From Pegea sp. RAD2-039 (taxonomy: Eukaryota; Chordata; Thaliacea; Salpida; Salpidae): a stretch of DNA of 64,000 nt. The notes below the pieces were generated by a model. It did not search any database, had not been told where the DNA came from, and saw only the letters and a list, made by a program, of their open reading frames with translations. The translations under genes and the position numbers were made by a program. Of this stretch, positions 12,223-24,845 are shown piece after piece (the stretch's first letter is position 1; the number at the start of each line of letters is the position of its first letter). The stretch spans positions 124,001-188,000 of the forward strand of contig JAQGEQ010000245.1 in NCBI GenBank assembly GCA_034620365.1. Direction: 5' to 3'.

Positions 12223-12318
12223 GAGTTTCCGAAGAATGTGGAAAATGAATATCAAACACTTCTAGTTGTGGTTGGTGCATTAGGAATAACATCAAATGAG
12301 TACAAAAATTTAATTTAA
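12223..12318 (+). pseudogene. Fossil fragment of non-LTR reverse transcriptase ORF
   Basis: In one frame the sequence reads TLLVVVGALGITSNEYKNLI then TAA; an overlapping frame reads FRRMWKMNIKH just before it. RMWK followed by a VVVGALG block near the C-terminus is typical of LINE ORF2 proteins. The two pieces lie in different frames, so this is a frameshifted relic of a few dozen codons. I see no intact RT domain next to it. Confidence 0.55.
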
Positions 12319-13217
12319 GAAGTTATTTGAACTATTTACCAGGACGATTCGAAAAAGATAGATATCTTGCGAACAGCGCACATAAAACATAAACTTTTGA
12401 TGACTAGTAGAATTTGAAAAATTTCTCAATTTTTTTTATTTGTTGCTTACTTTTACTTTATGACATCATTTGTTATACTAGACATTGTACGTTGACCTAT
12501 TAATTATTGCTAAAGTAAGTTTCACTGTTTTATTTTTGTTGCTGTCTTTTTTCAAAACTACTTAAAATACAAACCAACTAATATATATTATCGAAAAGAT
12601 GAATTTATATTTATATTAATTATTACAATACAAGAAATAACATTTTGTTTTCAACCGAGAGTGTCATTCAGTGAAAATCTGTTTAAATTTATTTTTTTTA
12701 AATAACTATTTAAATTTCGAATTTGACTTGTTAATCAGGTAAACTTATTTCGCTAACAAAACTAAAATTATAATTTTCTAAACTTGTACTTTTGCTAAAA
12801 TATCAACAAAACGATGTAGAGTTTTTGACTGTTTGAAAATGAACAGTAAAATTTCCAACAAATTTTCATTACATTTTAAACTACAATTTTGTTTTGTTGT
12901 TAGAAAATCAGATGAAAAAAACTTTAAATTGCCATTAATAATTATTATATGAATCATTTTAAGAAAAAATTAATAGAAAATATTTAAAATCAACCTTAAA
13001 AATATATCTGAAAATAAATATCCAATTAATCGAAAACTTTTCAATTTCGAAAAATTTTTAATTTCTTTTACTATCAATCTTACAGAGAAAGTATTTCCTT
13101 CTTCTTAGTAGATGATAAATTTTAGTTTTAAACTGTTTAAAGATTTTTTTAAAACTATAACTATTATAAAAACTTTTTATATAAAGTTAATTGTATGAGT
13201 ATATGAGGTTAGGGTTA

Positions 13218-13242
13218 CAACTAAAAATTGTATTTTTAGTTG
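13218..13242. repeat. Perfect 10-bp inverted repeat followed by T-run
   Basis: CAACTAAAAA-TTGTA-TTTTTAGTTG, preceded by ggttagggtta and followed by eight T. The same structure recurs at 49498-49522 inside the duplicated block. Confidence 0.8.
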
Positions 13243-13544
13243 TTTTTTTTACTAAAGACAAAAATCATATTTATACATTTAATATTTTACTAAATTTGTT
13301 GTAAATCTGATAATAAAAATTTCATTATCTTAATAGCAAAGAAGTTATTAAAAATCATAGTGAAAATCATTAACAAAGCAAAAAATGATTTACAAAAAGA
13401 AAGCTGTTAAAACAATTGTCACAATTAAATAACTTGAAAATTTCATTTGAAAATGCATTTACTCCGATAAATTCAATAAATTCCGATAAAAGCAGTTTTA
13501 AATTTGAAAGTTTGTTCGAATTGATTCTTAATTTTGGATTAATC

Positions 13545-13652
13545 TATCGACAAATGGTCGATGTCAAAAATTTTTATTTGATTGCTGTATTCTATGAAAC
13601 CGGGGATTATTTTTCTATATAAAAATGTTTTTTTATCTAGTTTTTGTCTGGA
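13545..13652 (+). repeat. Variable-hairpin element core 4
   Basis: Inverted repeat 13545-13563 (GTCGATG at the right arm). The insert is nearly identical to cores at 41227 and 49826 because all three lie in one duplicated block; only a weak stem (TTTTAT/ATGAAA) is seen. Confidence 0.8.
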
Positions 13653-14126
13653 AAAAAAATATTTTTCAAAAATTCATTTCATAAATATGAATTAATTATA
13701 ATCATAGTAATAATTTTGTATGTTGACAATAAAGATAAAAACAAATTACTTTTACTAATTTTGATTACCTTATTTAATATTTTTCTAAATTTGATCAATT
13801 TGATCAATTTGATAAATTATTCCTTCATATTTTTAAATAAACTCAAATACAATGAAAATTAAAAAAGTTCATAATCGGCAGCATCTGCCAAAGTAAAATA
13901 GTAGATAGTTTGATAGATTTTTATTACATAAAAATGTATGTTACAAAGTTTAAAGTTATTTTGCATTTAAAATAAAAAAATAGTTTCCTATAAAAATTTT
14001 AATTTTGTTTGATACGAAAAGTTACTTGTTAATTTAGTTTTGTTTGCAATTTAAATATAATTATCATAATTTCATCAAAGTTTGAAAGTAAGCCTTAAAA
14101 CTCAAGTTATCAAATATCACTAACAA

Positions 14127-14225
14127 AAACATAGACTGAAGCAATGCAAGGATTTCAAAATTATCTATCTGTAGCGACGTCTAGCGTCAACTTTTTCTAA
14201 TATAGAAACATAAAACTCAAAAATC
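14127..14225 (+). repeat. GACG-TCTAG-CGTC hairpin block, copy 1
   Basis: About 100 bp: cataGactgaagcaatgcaagg, then the stem GACG-TCTAG-CGTC (14176-14188), then a second short stem around tatagaaa. Conserved better than its flanks among six copies. Confidence 0.8.
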
Positions 14226-14379
14226 ATTAATTAAATTTTTATCATTTTTATCAAAACTAAGTTTTTACTTTAAACTTAAGTTATCAACTTCTGTTGTTTA
14301 AAAAACAGTTTAACAAATAACGTCTCAGTTTAACTCAAGTTAACATTAAAATAACGCTTTTTAATTTGCTGTACAATCA

Positions 14380-14690
14380 CAAATTTGACGGTACAATATT
14401 TTTAGATTTACAGTTTAATTTTGCAATAATTTTGTAAAAGTAGTTTCATCTTCATTTGTTTTGGAAATTTTCTAATATAAAGCATTTTTGATTTGTTTCA
14501 TTGAAAGAAGATTAATTAACAAAGAATGGAGATAAGGAAATAACTCTATTCCAATAAAATTATTACTAATAACAAATGATAAGAATAACAAATTAAAATT
14601 AAACTTTCTTTAATGACACTAATTAAATATAGAAGAAAGTTAGATTTTAAAATGGTTAATTACTATAATCAAATTACAACTTTCTAATTA
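14380..14690 (+). repeat. Dispersed module aatggcactaatcaaa
   Basis: About 300 bp, with related copies at 39130-39420 and 57080-57370 (plus) and 6790-6990, 19170-19440 and 32740-33000 (minus). Usually adjacent to hairpin-element or minisatellite sequence. No open frame shared among copies. Confidence 0.75.
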
Positions 14691-15004
14691 CATCACCGAC
14701 AATAATGTTGATTTACTTTCGCTAGTTTATAGTAATTTTGCTTTTAAATCATTTTGCTACCCAATAAATTAATTAAATTGTTTAAAAAATTAGATTAGCA
14801 TGTAATCATCGTAAGTTTTTGTATCAAATCAGGATTTTAATTGAATACAACGACAAACCACATTTTTTTCAAAAATCAAAAATTATATTATTGACAAACA
14901 TTTGATGTCAAATTAATACTCACAACAATTAGTTTTATTAATTAAACTATTCAAGCAGTTTTAAATTTAAAAGTTTGCTGTTATTTGTACTTGTTAGATT
15001 ATTT

Positions 15005-15114
15005 TATCGACAAATGGTCGATAACAAAAATTGTATCTCATGTGATTCAGTATCATAAAGGTTAAAGAATATTTCTTAATATAAAATTATCTTTTCATCT
15101 AGTATTTGTCAGGA
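15005..15114 (+). repeat. Variable-hairpin element core 5
   Basis: Inverted repeat 15005-15023, box TTTGTCAGGAG. Insert stem GTGAT/ATCAT with loop TCAGT, and AAGAA/TTCTT further right. Confidence 0.8.
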
Positions 15115-16393
15115 GAAAAGTTAGTTTCGATTTTTTTTTTAAGTTTGATTTATTTAAAACATTGAGACAATTTTGATTTCTTTTGTAAATAATCTTCTAA
15201 ATACATGAGTTCCTACTTCTTGGTGCGTTTTAAATTTTAGTTTTAAAGTTTTAAATTATTTTTCAAAATTAAAACTATTACATTTACTTTTTTCTAAAGG
15301 TAATTGTATGAACTAAAAAAAAAACTTATTTGTATGTTAAAAAATAATTTTTTGTAAGCTCAAAGTCATTGAGTAACACCATCTGCCTGAAATATAGGAA
15401 GATACAACGTTTATAAGTTTTTAAAAAATAAACATAATACTGTTATAGTGACATCTTGTGACTGAAAATTAAATAATAAAATAAATTAAATAATTATTAA
15501 AACTCAATTAAACTTTACAAAAGTTTAAATTTAAAGTCTTACCTAGTAAACTTTAATAAAAGTGATATGTCATTTTTTTAACAATTTTTACTTACACGAA
15601 ACAAACACTTTTTTTAAATTTAATAAATTTAATATTTTTTAAAACAAACTTAGATAAGAAAATAAACAATGAAAATATTTAAAAGAATATGAATATTTTT
15701 ATAGTTATATGTTTAATGACTGTACATTAAAAAAATGTTGTCAAGCGAGAGTAATAATGTGTGAAAAAATATTTAAACTGATTTCTTATTTATAGAATTA
15801 TTTCAGTTTTAAGATGGTGTTTTTACCAACTGAATTTCTTTAGCTAACAAAACTCAAATTTACTTTTTTAATTTTATACTTTTACTACAATATCCTCAAA
15901 ATAAAGTATATATATTTAATATTTTTGAAGTTGGAAAGTAAAATTTCAAATATTTTTCCTTCACATTTTAAACTATAATTTTGTTTGATTTTGAATTATT
16001 TAATTTTTTAAACAAAATTACTTTGACATCGGCTATCAGTTGAATATCTAGAAGTTTTACTCAAGAAAAAATTTTAATTATCTCATTTTATAATTTACAG
16101 TTTTCACTAATCACTTTATTGTTTTGACTACAAATATTTTTGACTGCTATCATTAACCCAAACATTATTATGATAATTATTTTAATATATTTGTTTAATA
16201 TCTATAAAATTATTTGTTTTCGTTTCAATCAGACTGAATATTTCTATATAGTTAATGTATTTTTATCTTCCTTCTAAATCATTTTTAATTTTAAGGGCTA
16301 ACAAAATTAGAAATATATAAAGTTAGTACAAAATTTGTATTAGTATATTAGAAAATACTAGCTTTATAATCAGCTAATATTAGTTTTGCCTTC

Positions 16394-16465
16394 AGCAGAG
16401 TGGCGCAGCGGAAGCGTGCTGGGCTCATAACCCAGAAGTCGATGGATCGAAACCATCCTCTGCTA
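16394..16465 (+). tRNA. Initiator tRNA-Met (CAT), intact
   Basis: 72-nt tRNA without CCA or intron. Acceptor stem AGCAGAG/CTCTGCT, anticodon stem CTGGG/CCCAG with loop CTCATAA (anticodon CAT). The A box (TGGCGCAGCGG) and B box (GGATCGAAACC) are intact. The A1:U72 pair and the A in place of T at positions 54 and 60 (ATCGAAA) are hallmarks of eukaryotic cytosolic initiators. It differs by only two bases from the vertebrate consensus I know. No run of four T follows within about 80 bases; the first is at about 16546. Confidence 0.97.
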
Positions 16466-16470
16466 TGTGC

Positions 16471-16541
16471 ACTGTAATCATTTAATGACAGTTACCTAGT
16501 TTAGTTGTCATGGTAGACTATGTTCGATTCCTAGCCACAGT
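16471..16541 (+). pseudogene. tRNA-like relic directly downstream of initiator tRNA
   Basis: A sequence fitting the internal Pol III A box (TAGTTTAGTTG, 16497-16507) and a B-box-like TGTTCGATTCC (16521-16531) are spaced too closely for a normal tRNA. A short end pairing (ACTGT/ACAGT) is possible, and T8 follows at about 16546. It is related to the relic at 706-748. Likely a shrunken tRNA or tRNA-derived SINE head. Confidence 0.4.
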
Positions 16542-17941
16542 ATTATTTTTTTTAATGTTTAATTTTTTCTTCTTTTCACCATTCTTTCATATACTATACT
16601 CAAATTTGTTTATACCTATTAAAGCTTGAGCTTATCTTACAATATTTTTTTATTCACTTCTAAATGGTGTTTTCAAAAAACTAAATTTGAGTTTAAACCT
16701 AAATAAATTCAAAGACTTATAAATAATTTATTAGTGATTTAAACAACTTTTTTTAATTATCTTTAATTATTTATATATATTTTTTTTTCCATTCAAATTT
16801 AAATTAAAGTTTATTTGAAAACAAAATTCAACAGCTACAGTTTGTAGGTCTATATATGTCATAACGATTTAATACTCAGAATTATAAATTTTAATTTAAA
16901 GTGAAATTTTTCATAAAAATTAGTTTGATAAATGCAACAACAAGTATATAACCTAATATTAAAAATATTCTCAAATATTTTAACTAAGAAAAGTTTTCTG
17001 TTTTACATAAGACACATCAATTTTACCAAAAAGTCCCCAAAATACTTAACAATTACGCAAACATTTAGAATGTTATCATGAAATGATTTTTAGCACACAT
17101 TAGCGTACTGCAAGAAAAGGCTTTATAGATGGAAAAGTCAAATAAAAATTATAAAATTGTATTTAGAATTCAACTTCTAGTGAAAAGACAAAAATTATAA
17201 TTGCTTTCTTAGTTTCTAAAAATTTGGTTTTAATTTTGAATAAGTTTTATTTATGTTTAGTTCTCTTCTCAAAAATGTTATTTTTATATCATTAGTAAAT
17301 TCAAGTAAACTTAGTCATTATATAATATTTTTGAAGTATCACTTATAAACATTATATCAAATATTACTCTAACTGATTAGTAGAAATTTTGTTAGGTTCT
17401 AACTACTTTTCTAAAATATTAAAGTAAAAACTCTGTAGTGACATCTCCTGTTTGAAACTTGTATAGTAAAACACAACTACTTCTTTTTCCTCTTTTCAAT
17501 TAACTAAAAGTATTCTGTTAATATCAAGATTTTCATGAATTGCCACATAATTGGAAAGAGTGAAAAAAAAATTTATAAAATTATACATTTAAAAAAATCA
17601 CTATCGCTACTTTGAATAAATTTATTTATTGATTTTTTTGATAACCAATAAATTCCATCATAGGTTTACCTGATCAATTGGAAATGTTTGCGATATTCTC
17701 AAATAAAAAAAATAAAAGGTTTTTAAGTTGTAATTATCGTAAGTATTTGTAAATCAAATTAATATCCCGTTCATTACAACAATATATAACAATTTTTTCA
17801 AAATTTTAAGATTATAATATAGACAACTATTTGATGTCAAATTACAAATCATGCCAAGTAATTTGATCAAATGAAACTTTTTTAGCAAATTTAAATTCAA
17901 AAGTTTACTTCTAGTTTTTATTTGTAAATATTGGATTTAAT

Positions 17942-18052
17942 TATAAACAAATGGTTGATTTCAAAAATATCAAGCTGATCGAAGCTATCATACCAAGAGT
18001 TAAGAACATTTATTCTTATAAAGATATCTTTTCATCTAATATTTCTCAGGAG
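17942..18052 (+). repeat. Variable-hairpin element core 6, degenerate
   Basis: Inverted repeat eroded (tataaacaaatggttgatt); box read as TTTCTCAGGAG. Insert stems AGCT/AGCT and TAAGAA/TTCTTA remain possible. Confidence 0.6.
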
Positions 18053-18238
18053 AAAAACTTGCCTTTAAAATTTTTATTTTTCTTCAAAACTTTGATCAAA
18101 ATTAGAAAATATCAAATAAAGTAATCAAAATTAGCAAAAGCAATTTGCTTTTATGTTCTTTGTCATTATACAAAACTATTCTTATGAATATTTGTGAAAA
18201 TTTGTGAAAAAGAGAAAAATTTTGGAAAAATTAGTTTT

Positions 18239-18357
18239 TTCCGGACAAACACTAGATGAAAAGAAGTTTTTAATATGAAGAATATTCTTCAGTATCAGAT
18301 TAGATCTTCTACTAGATTTACTAGTCGGTTATTTTTCATATCCACCATTTGTCGATC
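18239..18357 (-). repeat. Variable-hairpin element core 7
   Basis: Minus-strand copy, one inverted-repeat arm eroded. The insert has two perfect palindromes: ACTAG-ATTTA-CTAGT (18311-18325) and GAAGAATATTCTTC (18277-18290). Confidence 0.75.
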
Positions 18358-18805
18358 AATTAATGGGAAGGCTTAAACGGAGAAGTACAAACAAGACAAA
18401 GTTAAAACAACTTGAATGTTTCAATTAATAAAATTAAACTCCGTGAATTGCAATTTGACATCAAATGTTTGTCGATTTTATACTTTTGAAACTTTAAAGA
18501 AATTGTTATTTGTTGTTGAATTCAACGGGATAGTAATTTGAATTTATAAAAAATTATATGCTTGAATTATAGAATTATGTTTTTATATTTTTATATCCAT
18601 TCAAACTATCTTGCAATTAAAAAAAAAAGAATTTAAAAATATTAGTGAGTTAAATTACAAGATCGAAGAATCACTAAAAATAAGCATCAAACATTAACTT
18701 GTCAAAGATAACTAAAAATTTCTTAAGAATCTATTAAACATTGAAAGTCACATAAAAAAAATTAACCTTTATTATGGAAGAATTTAAAAGAGACCTAATT
18801 TTTAA

Positions 18806-18824
18806 TATCGACCATTTGTCGATA
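18806..18824 (-). repeat. Inverted-repeat half of a variable-hairpin element
   Basis: Perfect TATCGAC/GTCGATA on the minus strand with its usual conserved sequence beyond, but no CTAG box on the other side; the element is truncated by a junction. Similar box-less copies are at 1891-1909 (eroded), 42845-42863 and 51442-51460. Confidence 0.8.
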
Positions 18825-19739
18825 AAATAATCCAACAAATACAACTAACAAATAACAGCGAACTTTAAAATTTAAAACTATTTGAATGTTTTAATTGAAA
18901 TAATTAATTGACGTGATGATCAATTTGACATCAAATATTTGTCGATATTATAGTTTTTGAATTTTGAAAAAATTGTGGTTTATCGTTGTATTCAATGGGA
19001 TAGTGATTTTATTTTAAAAAATTACGATGGTTACTAGCTAAACGATTTTCTTTTAAAAATATCAATTAATTTATTTGGTAGCAAAATGATATAAAAGCGA
19101 AATTACTATAAGCTAGCGATAGTAAATCAACATTATTGTCGGTGATGTAATTAGAAAGTTGTACTTTGTTTATCGTAGTTAACGAGTTTAAAATCTAACT
19201 TTCTGCAATTTTTGATTAGTGCCATTAAATAAGTTTCCTTTTGTTTTGTTATTGTACTTATTAGTTATTAGTAATGATTTTATTTGAATTGAGTTATTTG
19301 GTTATTTCCATTCTTTGTTATTTTAAATTTTTTCAATGAAATAAATCATAAATACTTTATATTAGAAAATTTACACAACAAACGAAGATGAAACTATCTT
19401 TACAAAATTATTGCAAACTTAAACTGTAAATTTAAAAATGCTCTATCTTGAAATTTACGATTGTAAAGCAAATTAAAAAGCTTTGTATTTTGTTAAATTA
19501 CTGTTTTTAACTAAAAGGTAATAATTTGAGTTGCTTCATTTACTAATGTGAAGTTTTGTAAAATGAAAAATAAGTTGGAAAAAAATTTATAAATTTCAAA
19601 TAAAAAGTTGAAGACAGTTTCATTCAAATCATAACTTTTATTAAAATAATAATATTAACAATTTTAAATTTCACTTCTGTATGTAATAGAGATTAATTTT
19701 TGAAATATTTAAAAGGATGCAATTGTAATGAAGTTTAAA

Positions 19740-19940
19740 AATTTGGTGCTCATCTTCTTTTTTCAAAAACTCTTCTTTCAAACTAAAAACTAAACAAATC
19801 AATCACTAATAAGGTCACATTATAATGACGTCACCTTGGATCGACAACAGATGTTATTTTGATCTCATCAACTTCTGGCTTATTTATCTTTGTCAAAGAT
19901 CGTTCGCAGTGAGATCATGTGGATATTAAATCTGTTTTTG
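19740..19940 (-). repeat. Module with TGACGTCA palindrome, copy 2
   Basis: Minus-strand copy; TGACGTCA at 19826-19833, a second site decayed (gtcacatt). Confidence 0.75.
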
Positions 19941-20877
19941 AAGAGATTATTAAAAAAAGAATTACAATGTCAAGTTAAAACGGCTTGATTGTTTCAATTA
20001 CTAAAATTACATGGTGTGTAATTTCAATTTGACATCAAACGTTTGTCGGTTTAAAAATTTTTGAAGAAACTGTTATTTGTCATTGTAATCAACAGGATAG
20101 TGATTTGAATTAATAAACTTTATGAGAATTGCTACTTAAAACTATTTTTTCTATTTATTTTTCAGAGAAGATCAATAAAGTTAGTTTGTAGCAAAGTAGT
20201 CAATAAACAATGTTACAGCAAATATTGAACTAAACAAAATTTAATTTCTACTTTAAAATTACTTTTTATATTTTTATATCCATTCAAACTATCCTGCAAT
20301 TCATGAAAAATGAATTAAAAATTATTAGTTAAATCAATTGCAAGATCGAAGAATCACTAAAACTTAATATCATTCGACGACTTGTCAAAGATAACTGAGT
20401 CTCACCACTACCCCTCTGCATTTTTTTATGTAAACTATTAGAAAATATACCAGGCGGGTAAAAGCGTTACAGAAAAAGTAGTACTGAACTTACTGTATAA
20501 AAACCACTTAAGAACTTATTAAACATTTAGACTCACTATATTTAATAAAAATTTTAAAAATGCTTTTTATGTAGAAATTTTTCAACAAGATTGCGAATAA
20601 GTTGCAGCTTTTGTAGAAAAATTTCAAACTTTAAATCTTGACTTATAATGATTAAAGAAACAAATCATTTGAGATTTTTTCTTTCTGTTTTTTTTGCTTT
20701 TCTTTTACTGTAATGTTTAATATAACTATAAATTCCTTTTTTGAATAATATTTATTGTTTACTTTTTAACCTAAGTAGTTTTCAGAAATTTTTAAAGTTT
20801 ACTTCATAAAACTTAAGCAAAATTGATTGTTTTGTGTAAGCAAAGTGTTTTAATAAAAATAATAAAAATTTAATTAA

Positions 20878-20990
20878 AGATTTTTGAGTTTTATTTTTAT
20901 ATAATAGAAAAATTTGACGCTAGACGTTGCTGAAGATAAATAATTTTGAAATCCTTGCATTGCTTCAGGCTATGTTTTTGTAAGTGATAT
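20878..20990 (-). repeat. GACG-TCTAG-CGTC hairpin block, copy 2
   Basis: Minus-strand copy; the stem at 20916-20928 has one mismatch (CGTT). Confidence 0.78.
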
Positions 20991-21707
20991 TTGAAAACTT
21001 GAATTTCAAGGCTTACTTTCAAACTTTGTTGAAATTATGAATATTTAGGTTTATATTGAAAACAAAACTATTTTAACTAGTAACTTTCAAACTTTGTATA
21101 AATAAACTCGTATAATAGCAAATTTAAACTTTTAATACAACTTTATTTTTACATCTGCTATATTTTAACTATCGGAATGATTAACTCACATAAGTTTCTA
21201 TTTCACTCATTATATAGCTTGCAGCTTCAAAATAGCAACTTAACACTTAAATTTTTGACTGATGTCATTAACAAAATGTTATAATGATATTTAATTTAAG
21301 ATATTTTTATAATATCTATACAAAATAGTGTTTTAGTTTTCAGCCAAAGTAAATAAGTAAATACAATAACATTTTAAACAATTCTTTCTAAAACACTATG
21401 AAAATTATTGGCTAACAAATTTATCTTAAAATAAAAAGATTTTTTTCTTTATTTTAAAAATAAAAACTACAATAATTAACTATTCACATTTTTTAATTGT
21501 TTTTATTTAGTTTGAAGTCCTTTAAAAAAACATTTTTTTAATCAAGTTTTCATTGTTATTTGATTTATTTTTATAACTAATTACAAAATCCTAATCTATC
21601 CTTTTGGCAAAATATATGTTTCTAGCGATTATACAACTATTCTGAATTGTACACATTTTTCAAATATAAGTTTATTAACCAGATACATTTAAATAATTTT
21701 GTTGGTC

Positions 21708-21821
21708 ATCGACAAGTTGTCAATTTCAAATATGAGATTTTGGATCAGCATGCAAGCATACAAATATCAAATTATAATTCTTTATGTTTATTAATTTCTT
21801 TCGATCTAGCATTTGTCCGGA
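21708..21821 (+). repeat. Variable-hairpin element core 8, subtype II
   Basis: Subtype with CATCGACAAGTTGTC and right box TTTGTCCGGAAAAAAC. Insert stem ATGC-AA-GCAT (21750-21759) nested in GAT.TTTG/CAAA.TATC. Confidence 0.75.
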
Positions 21822-23510
21822 AAAAACTGACTTTCTAAAATTCAATGTTTTGTATTAGCTTGAAATATTTTGAACAACAAAGACATGTTTTCGATTGAAA
21901 ACCATTTTAAATTATGATTTTACTATTTAGTATTTATAAATTTTTCTAAAACTATTTTCAAAACTAAATTTTAATATATTTCTTATAACTAAAATTAATT
22001 AAAAATATTTTCAATGTGAAAAAATGTAATGATTTTAAATGAAACTGTTTCTTTAAATATAAATAGGGTTTTTTTGAGCTCAAAGTTCATGACAAAAACT
22101 ATATGTCTACAGATCTTAGCACAAAACATTAAATCTATAAGATTTAAAGAATCAAACGTGATAGTGAAACAGAGACATCTGGTGACTGAAAAAAGTAAGG
22201 AGAAAAAGGTTAATTATAGATTCAAGTTTCACCAGCATACAAAAGCGCACTGCAAAGAAAGTCTCTATAGATGGAGAAGTCAAAAGGAAATTGTAGAATT
22301 GTATATAAAATTTAGTTTCTTTTGAATTTACCAAAAAAAAAACATCGTTTTTGTTTTCAGTTTACTAATATTGATTGAGATAGAAAATTTGTGACTGAAA
22401 AAAGAAAGAAAAAAGTATTTGTAGGTCGAAGTTTCTAACAAAAGCCCTTTAGATGTAAAATGAATCAAATGGAATTTGTAAGAATGTTGAAGAATATAAA
22501 TTTTTTAAATATACAAGAAATAGAATAATTTTTCTGATATCAAAAAAGGGGGTTTTGATTTTAATAAATTTATATTTGTCTATTTCTTCTTCAAAAATAT
22601 TATTTTAATTTTAGGTTATTCAAATAGACTAAATCAAACTTTAGTGATTTCGAATTAGTTTATTAAAAAACATTAGATAAAGTTTTAATCTATAAAATTA
22701 TTTTAAATTTTCGTAGGTTTGTAGTACTTTTCTAAAATATTAAAATAAATATTTTGTAGTTACATCTCATGAATAAATAGTAAAAAAACTACTAAATCTT
22801 TTTCATCCTTTCAAATTTTGTGTTTACTAATATATATTTAGAATAAAACAAAAAAATTTATGATTCGTTTGATTAATCAGTTTAAGTCAAGATTTAAAGA
22901 CTGAAATATTCTTAGAAAAATTGTTAGTTAGTTGCGATCTCGCTGTAAATGATTTCTCCAATAAAAGCATTTTTAATGTTTGTATTAATATAATGAGTTT
23001 AATTGTTTAATAGGTTGTTTAATGATGTGTATAAAATTATGAAAATACTATTATAAAGACATCTTGTGAAGGAAAAAAACAAAAAAAATATTTTTAAATT
23101 CTCTTAATATTAAGTTTCTTCATGAATCACTTAATAATTTAAAAGAATGAAAAATAAAAATTTTAATTAAAAAATAAAAAAAATAATAATCTGATAACCC
23201 ATTACTGCTAGTTTTTTCTAAGCTTATTTATTTTTTATTTTGTTACCCATTAATTTCATTGATATTCTGTAGAAAGCAAAATAAAAATATTTTTTGGTAG
23301 AAATCATTGTAAGTTTTTTTAAATCGAATCAATATCCACATTAATTACAACGACAAACAATAATTTTTAAAGTATTGAAAAGTAGAATATAAATCGATAT
23401 TTAATGACAAATTGATATTCAAGCGATGTAATTTTATCAATTGGAACATCCAAGCAGATTCAACTTCGAAAGTTCGTTTGAATTGGTTGGTTTTAATTTT
23501 CAAATTATTC

Positions 23511-23618
23511 TATCGACGAAAAGTCGATATCAAAAATTTCCATTTGTATTGTACACAATGACATCTTAGAATTATTTTTTATTATAAAAACTTCTCTTCA
23601 TCTAGTATTTGTCCGGAA
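23511..23618 (+). repeat. Variable-hairpin element core 9
   Basis: Inverted repeat TATCGAC-GAAAA-GTCGATA, the loop differing from the usual AAATG. Insert stem ATTGT-AC-ACAAT (23548-23559). Confidence 0.8.
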
Positions 23619-24730
23619 AAAATATATTTTTTAAAATTTATTTCTCATTTCATAAATTTGAATTAATTATGATTAAGCTGAAAGAGTTATTTTTTATATT
23701 ATTAACATTCTATGTAAGTTTGCACTATTATATTGTACAGAGACTTTCAAATTGAATTTAAACAATTTTCTACTTTTACTTTAGAATCTTTTTATTATTT
23801 ATTTTTTAATTACATTTTTTAAATTATTTTTAATGAAAAAATAATATATTAGAATATTTATTATGACAAAGAAATTTTAGAAAATCAAATTATTCAAATT
23901 CTAAAAATTTTTTTTTTTTCACGCTTGATAAAATCTTATAATGTTAGCTAAAAATAGGATTTGTTCAAATAAATTTATAGTGTTTTTTGGTAATTACTTT
24001 TTAACTGTAAAACTTTATTCTTTAATCATATAACGCTAATTATGAGTTTAATAGCTGATATAATTGCAACACTATTGACGACATTTAATTCTACACATTT
24101 CTAGGATATTATAATTCAATCTACTAGTAATGTAATATTTGAAAATACTTAATGTAGTATCATTAGTTACTTTTTTAATCAAAAATAAACATTTTGAATT
24201 TTGAATTTATTAATGAACAAGTGAAAACATTTTAAAGGAAAAAAATAAAATAATAATAATTTACTAATAATAAATAAAATATAGCTTTCTATATAATAAC
24301 AATTTTAAATAAAAAATGGAACGAGTTAAATAAAGTGAATAAATATTCTCTTTTTGAAGTGACTAAATTTGGCGATATTAACGACTGCGTGGTAAGACAA
24401 AATCTAAGAACTAAACTTTCTTCAGGTTTTGGTATAATGTTATTTGCTGAACCTGAATCTGTTGAACAAGTAGTTATGTTTGTTTGAAAAAAGTTGATAT
24501 GATTGAATTAAAAACATTTTTACTTAAATAGTTAGAAAGTATTTCACTGAAAATCTTTTTAATTATTGTACATTAAAAGCATTTCTTCTAATATTAATCA
24601 TAATAATTATTTAAAAATTTATTATCTAAAACGTAATAAGTAAGAAATCTAAAATTAATTTAGAATTGTTGACAAAGGAAAGCTATTTTCACAGCTTAAA
24701 ATAAAAAGAAAAATTAAGAATTGATTTTCG

Positions 24731-24845
24731 TCCGGACAAACACTAGATCCAAAGAAGTTGTTAAAATGAAGAACTATTATTGAAGTTTGTATTTTAACAA
24801 TGGTCTTCTTTAACAAACATTTTGAAATCAACAAATTGTCGATGA
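24731..24845 (-). repeat. Variable-hairpin element core 10, subtype II
   Basis: Minus-strand copy. Insert stem GTTAAAATGAAG (24760-24771) with CTTCTTTAAC (24805-24814), 10 pairs with a two-base bulge. Confidence 0.75.

Larger units (their letters stand above)
12780..14230 (+). repeat. Duplicated block alpha, copy 1
   Basis: Matches 49060-50510 along its length and 40985-41890 over its right part. Contains core 4, the T-run inverted repeat and hairpin block copy 1. Two short open frames here are repeat sequence, not genes. Confidence 0.85.

Noticed and set aside
13644-13862. Lys/Leu/Ile-rich open frame, and its twin at 49925-50161
   Set aside because: Both lie in duplicated block alpha, start at a non-ATG codon within the CTAG box of the hairpin element, and have the low-complexity composition expected of A+T-rich DNA.
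22029-22334. Overlapping open frames on both strands near 22.1-22.3 kb
   Set aside because: They fall in dispersed modules (CTCF-like motif and ttagcgtactgcaaag module) that are not open in their other copies.
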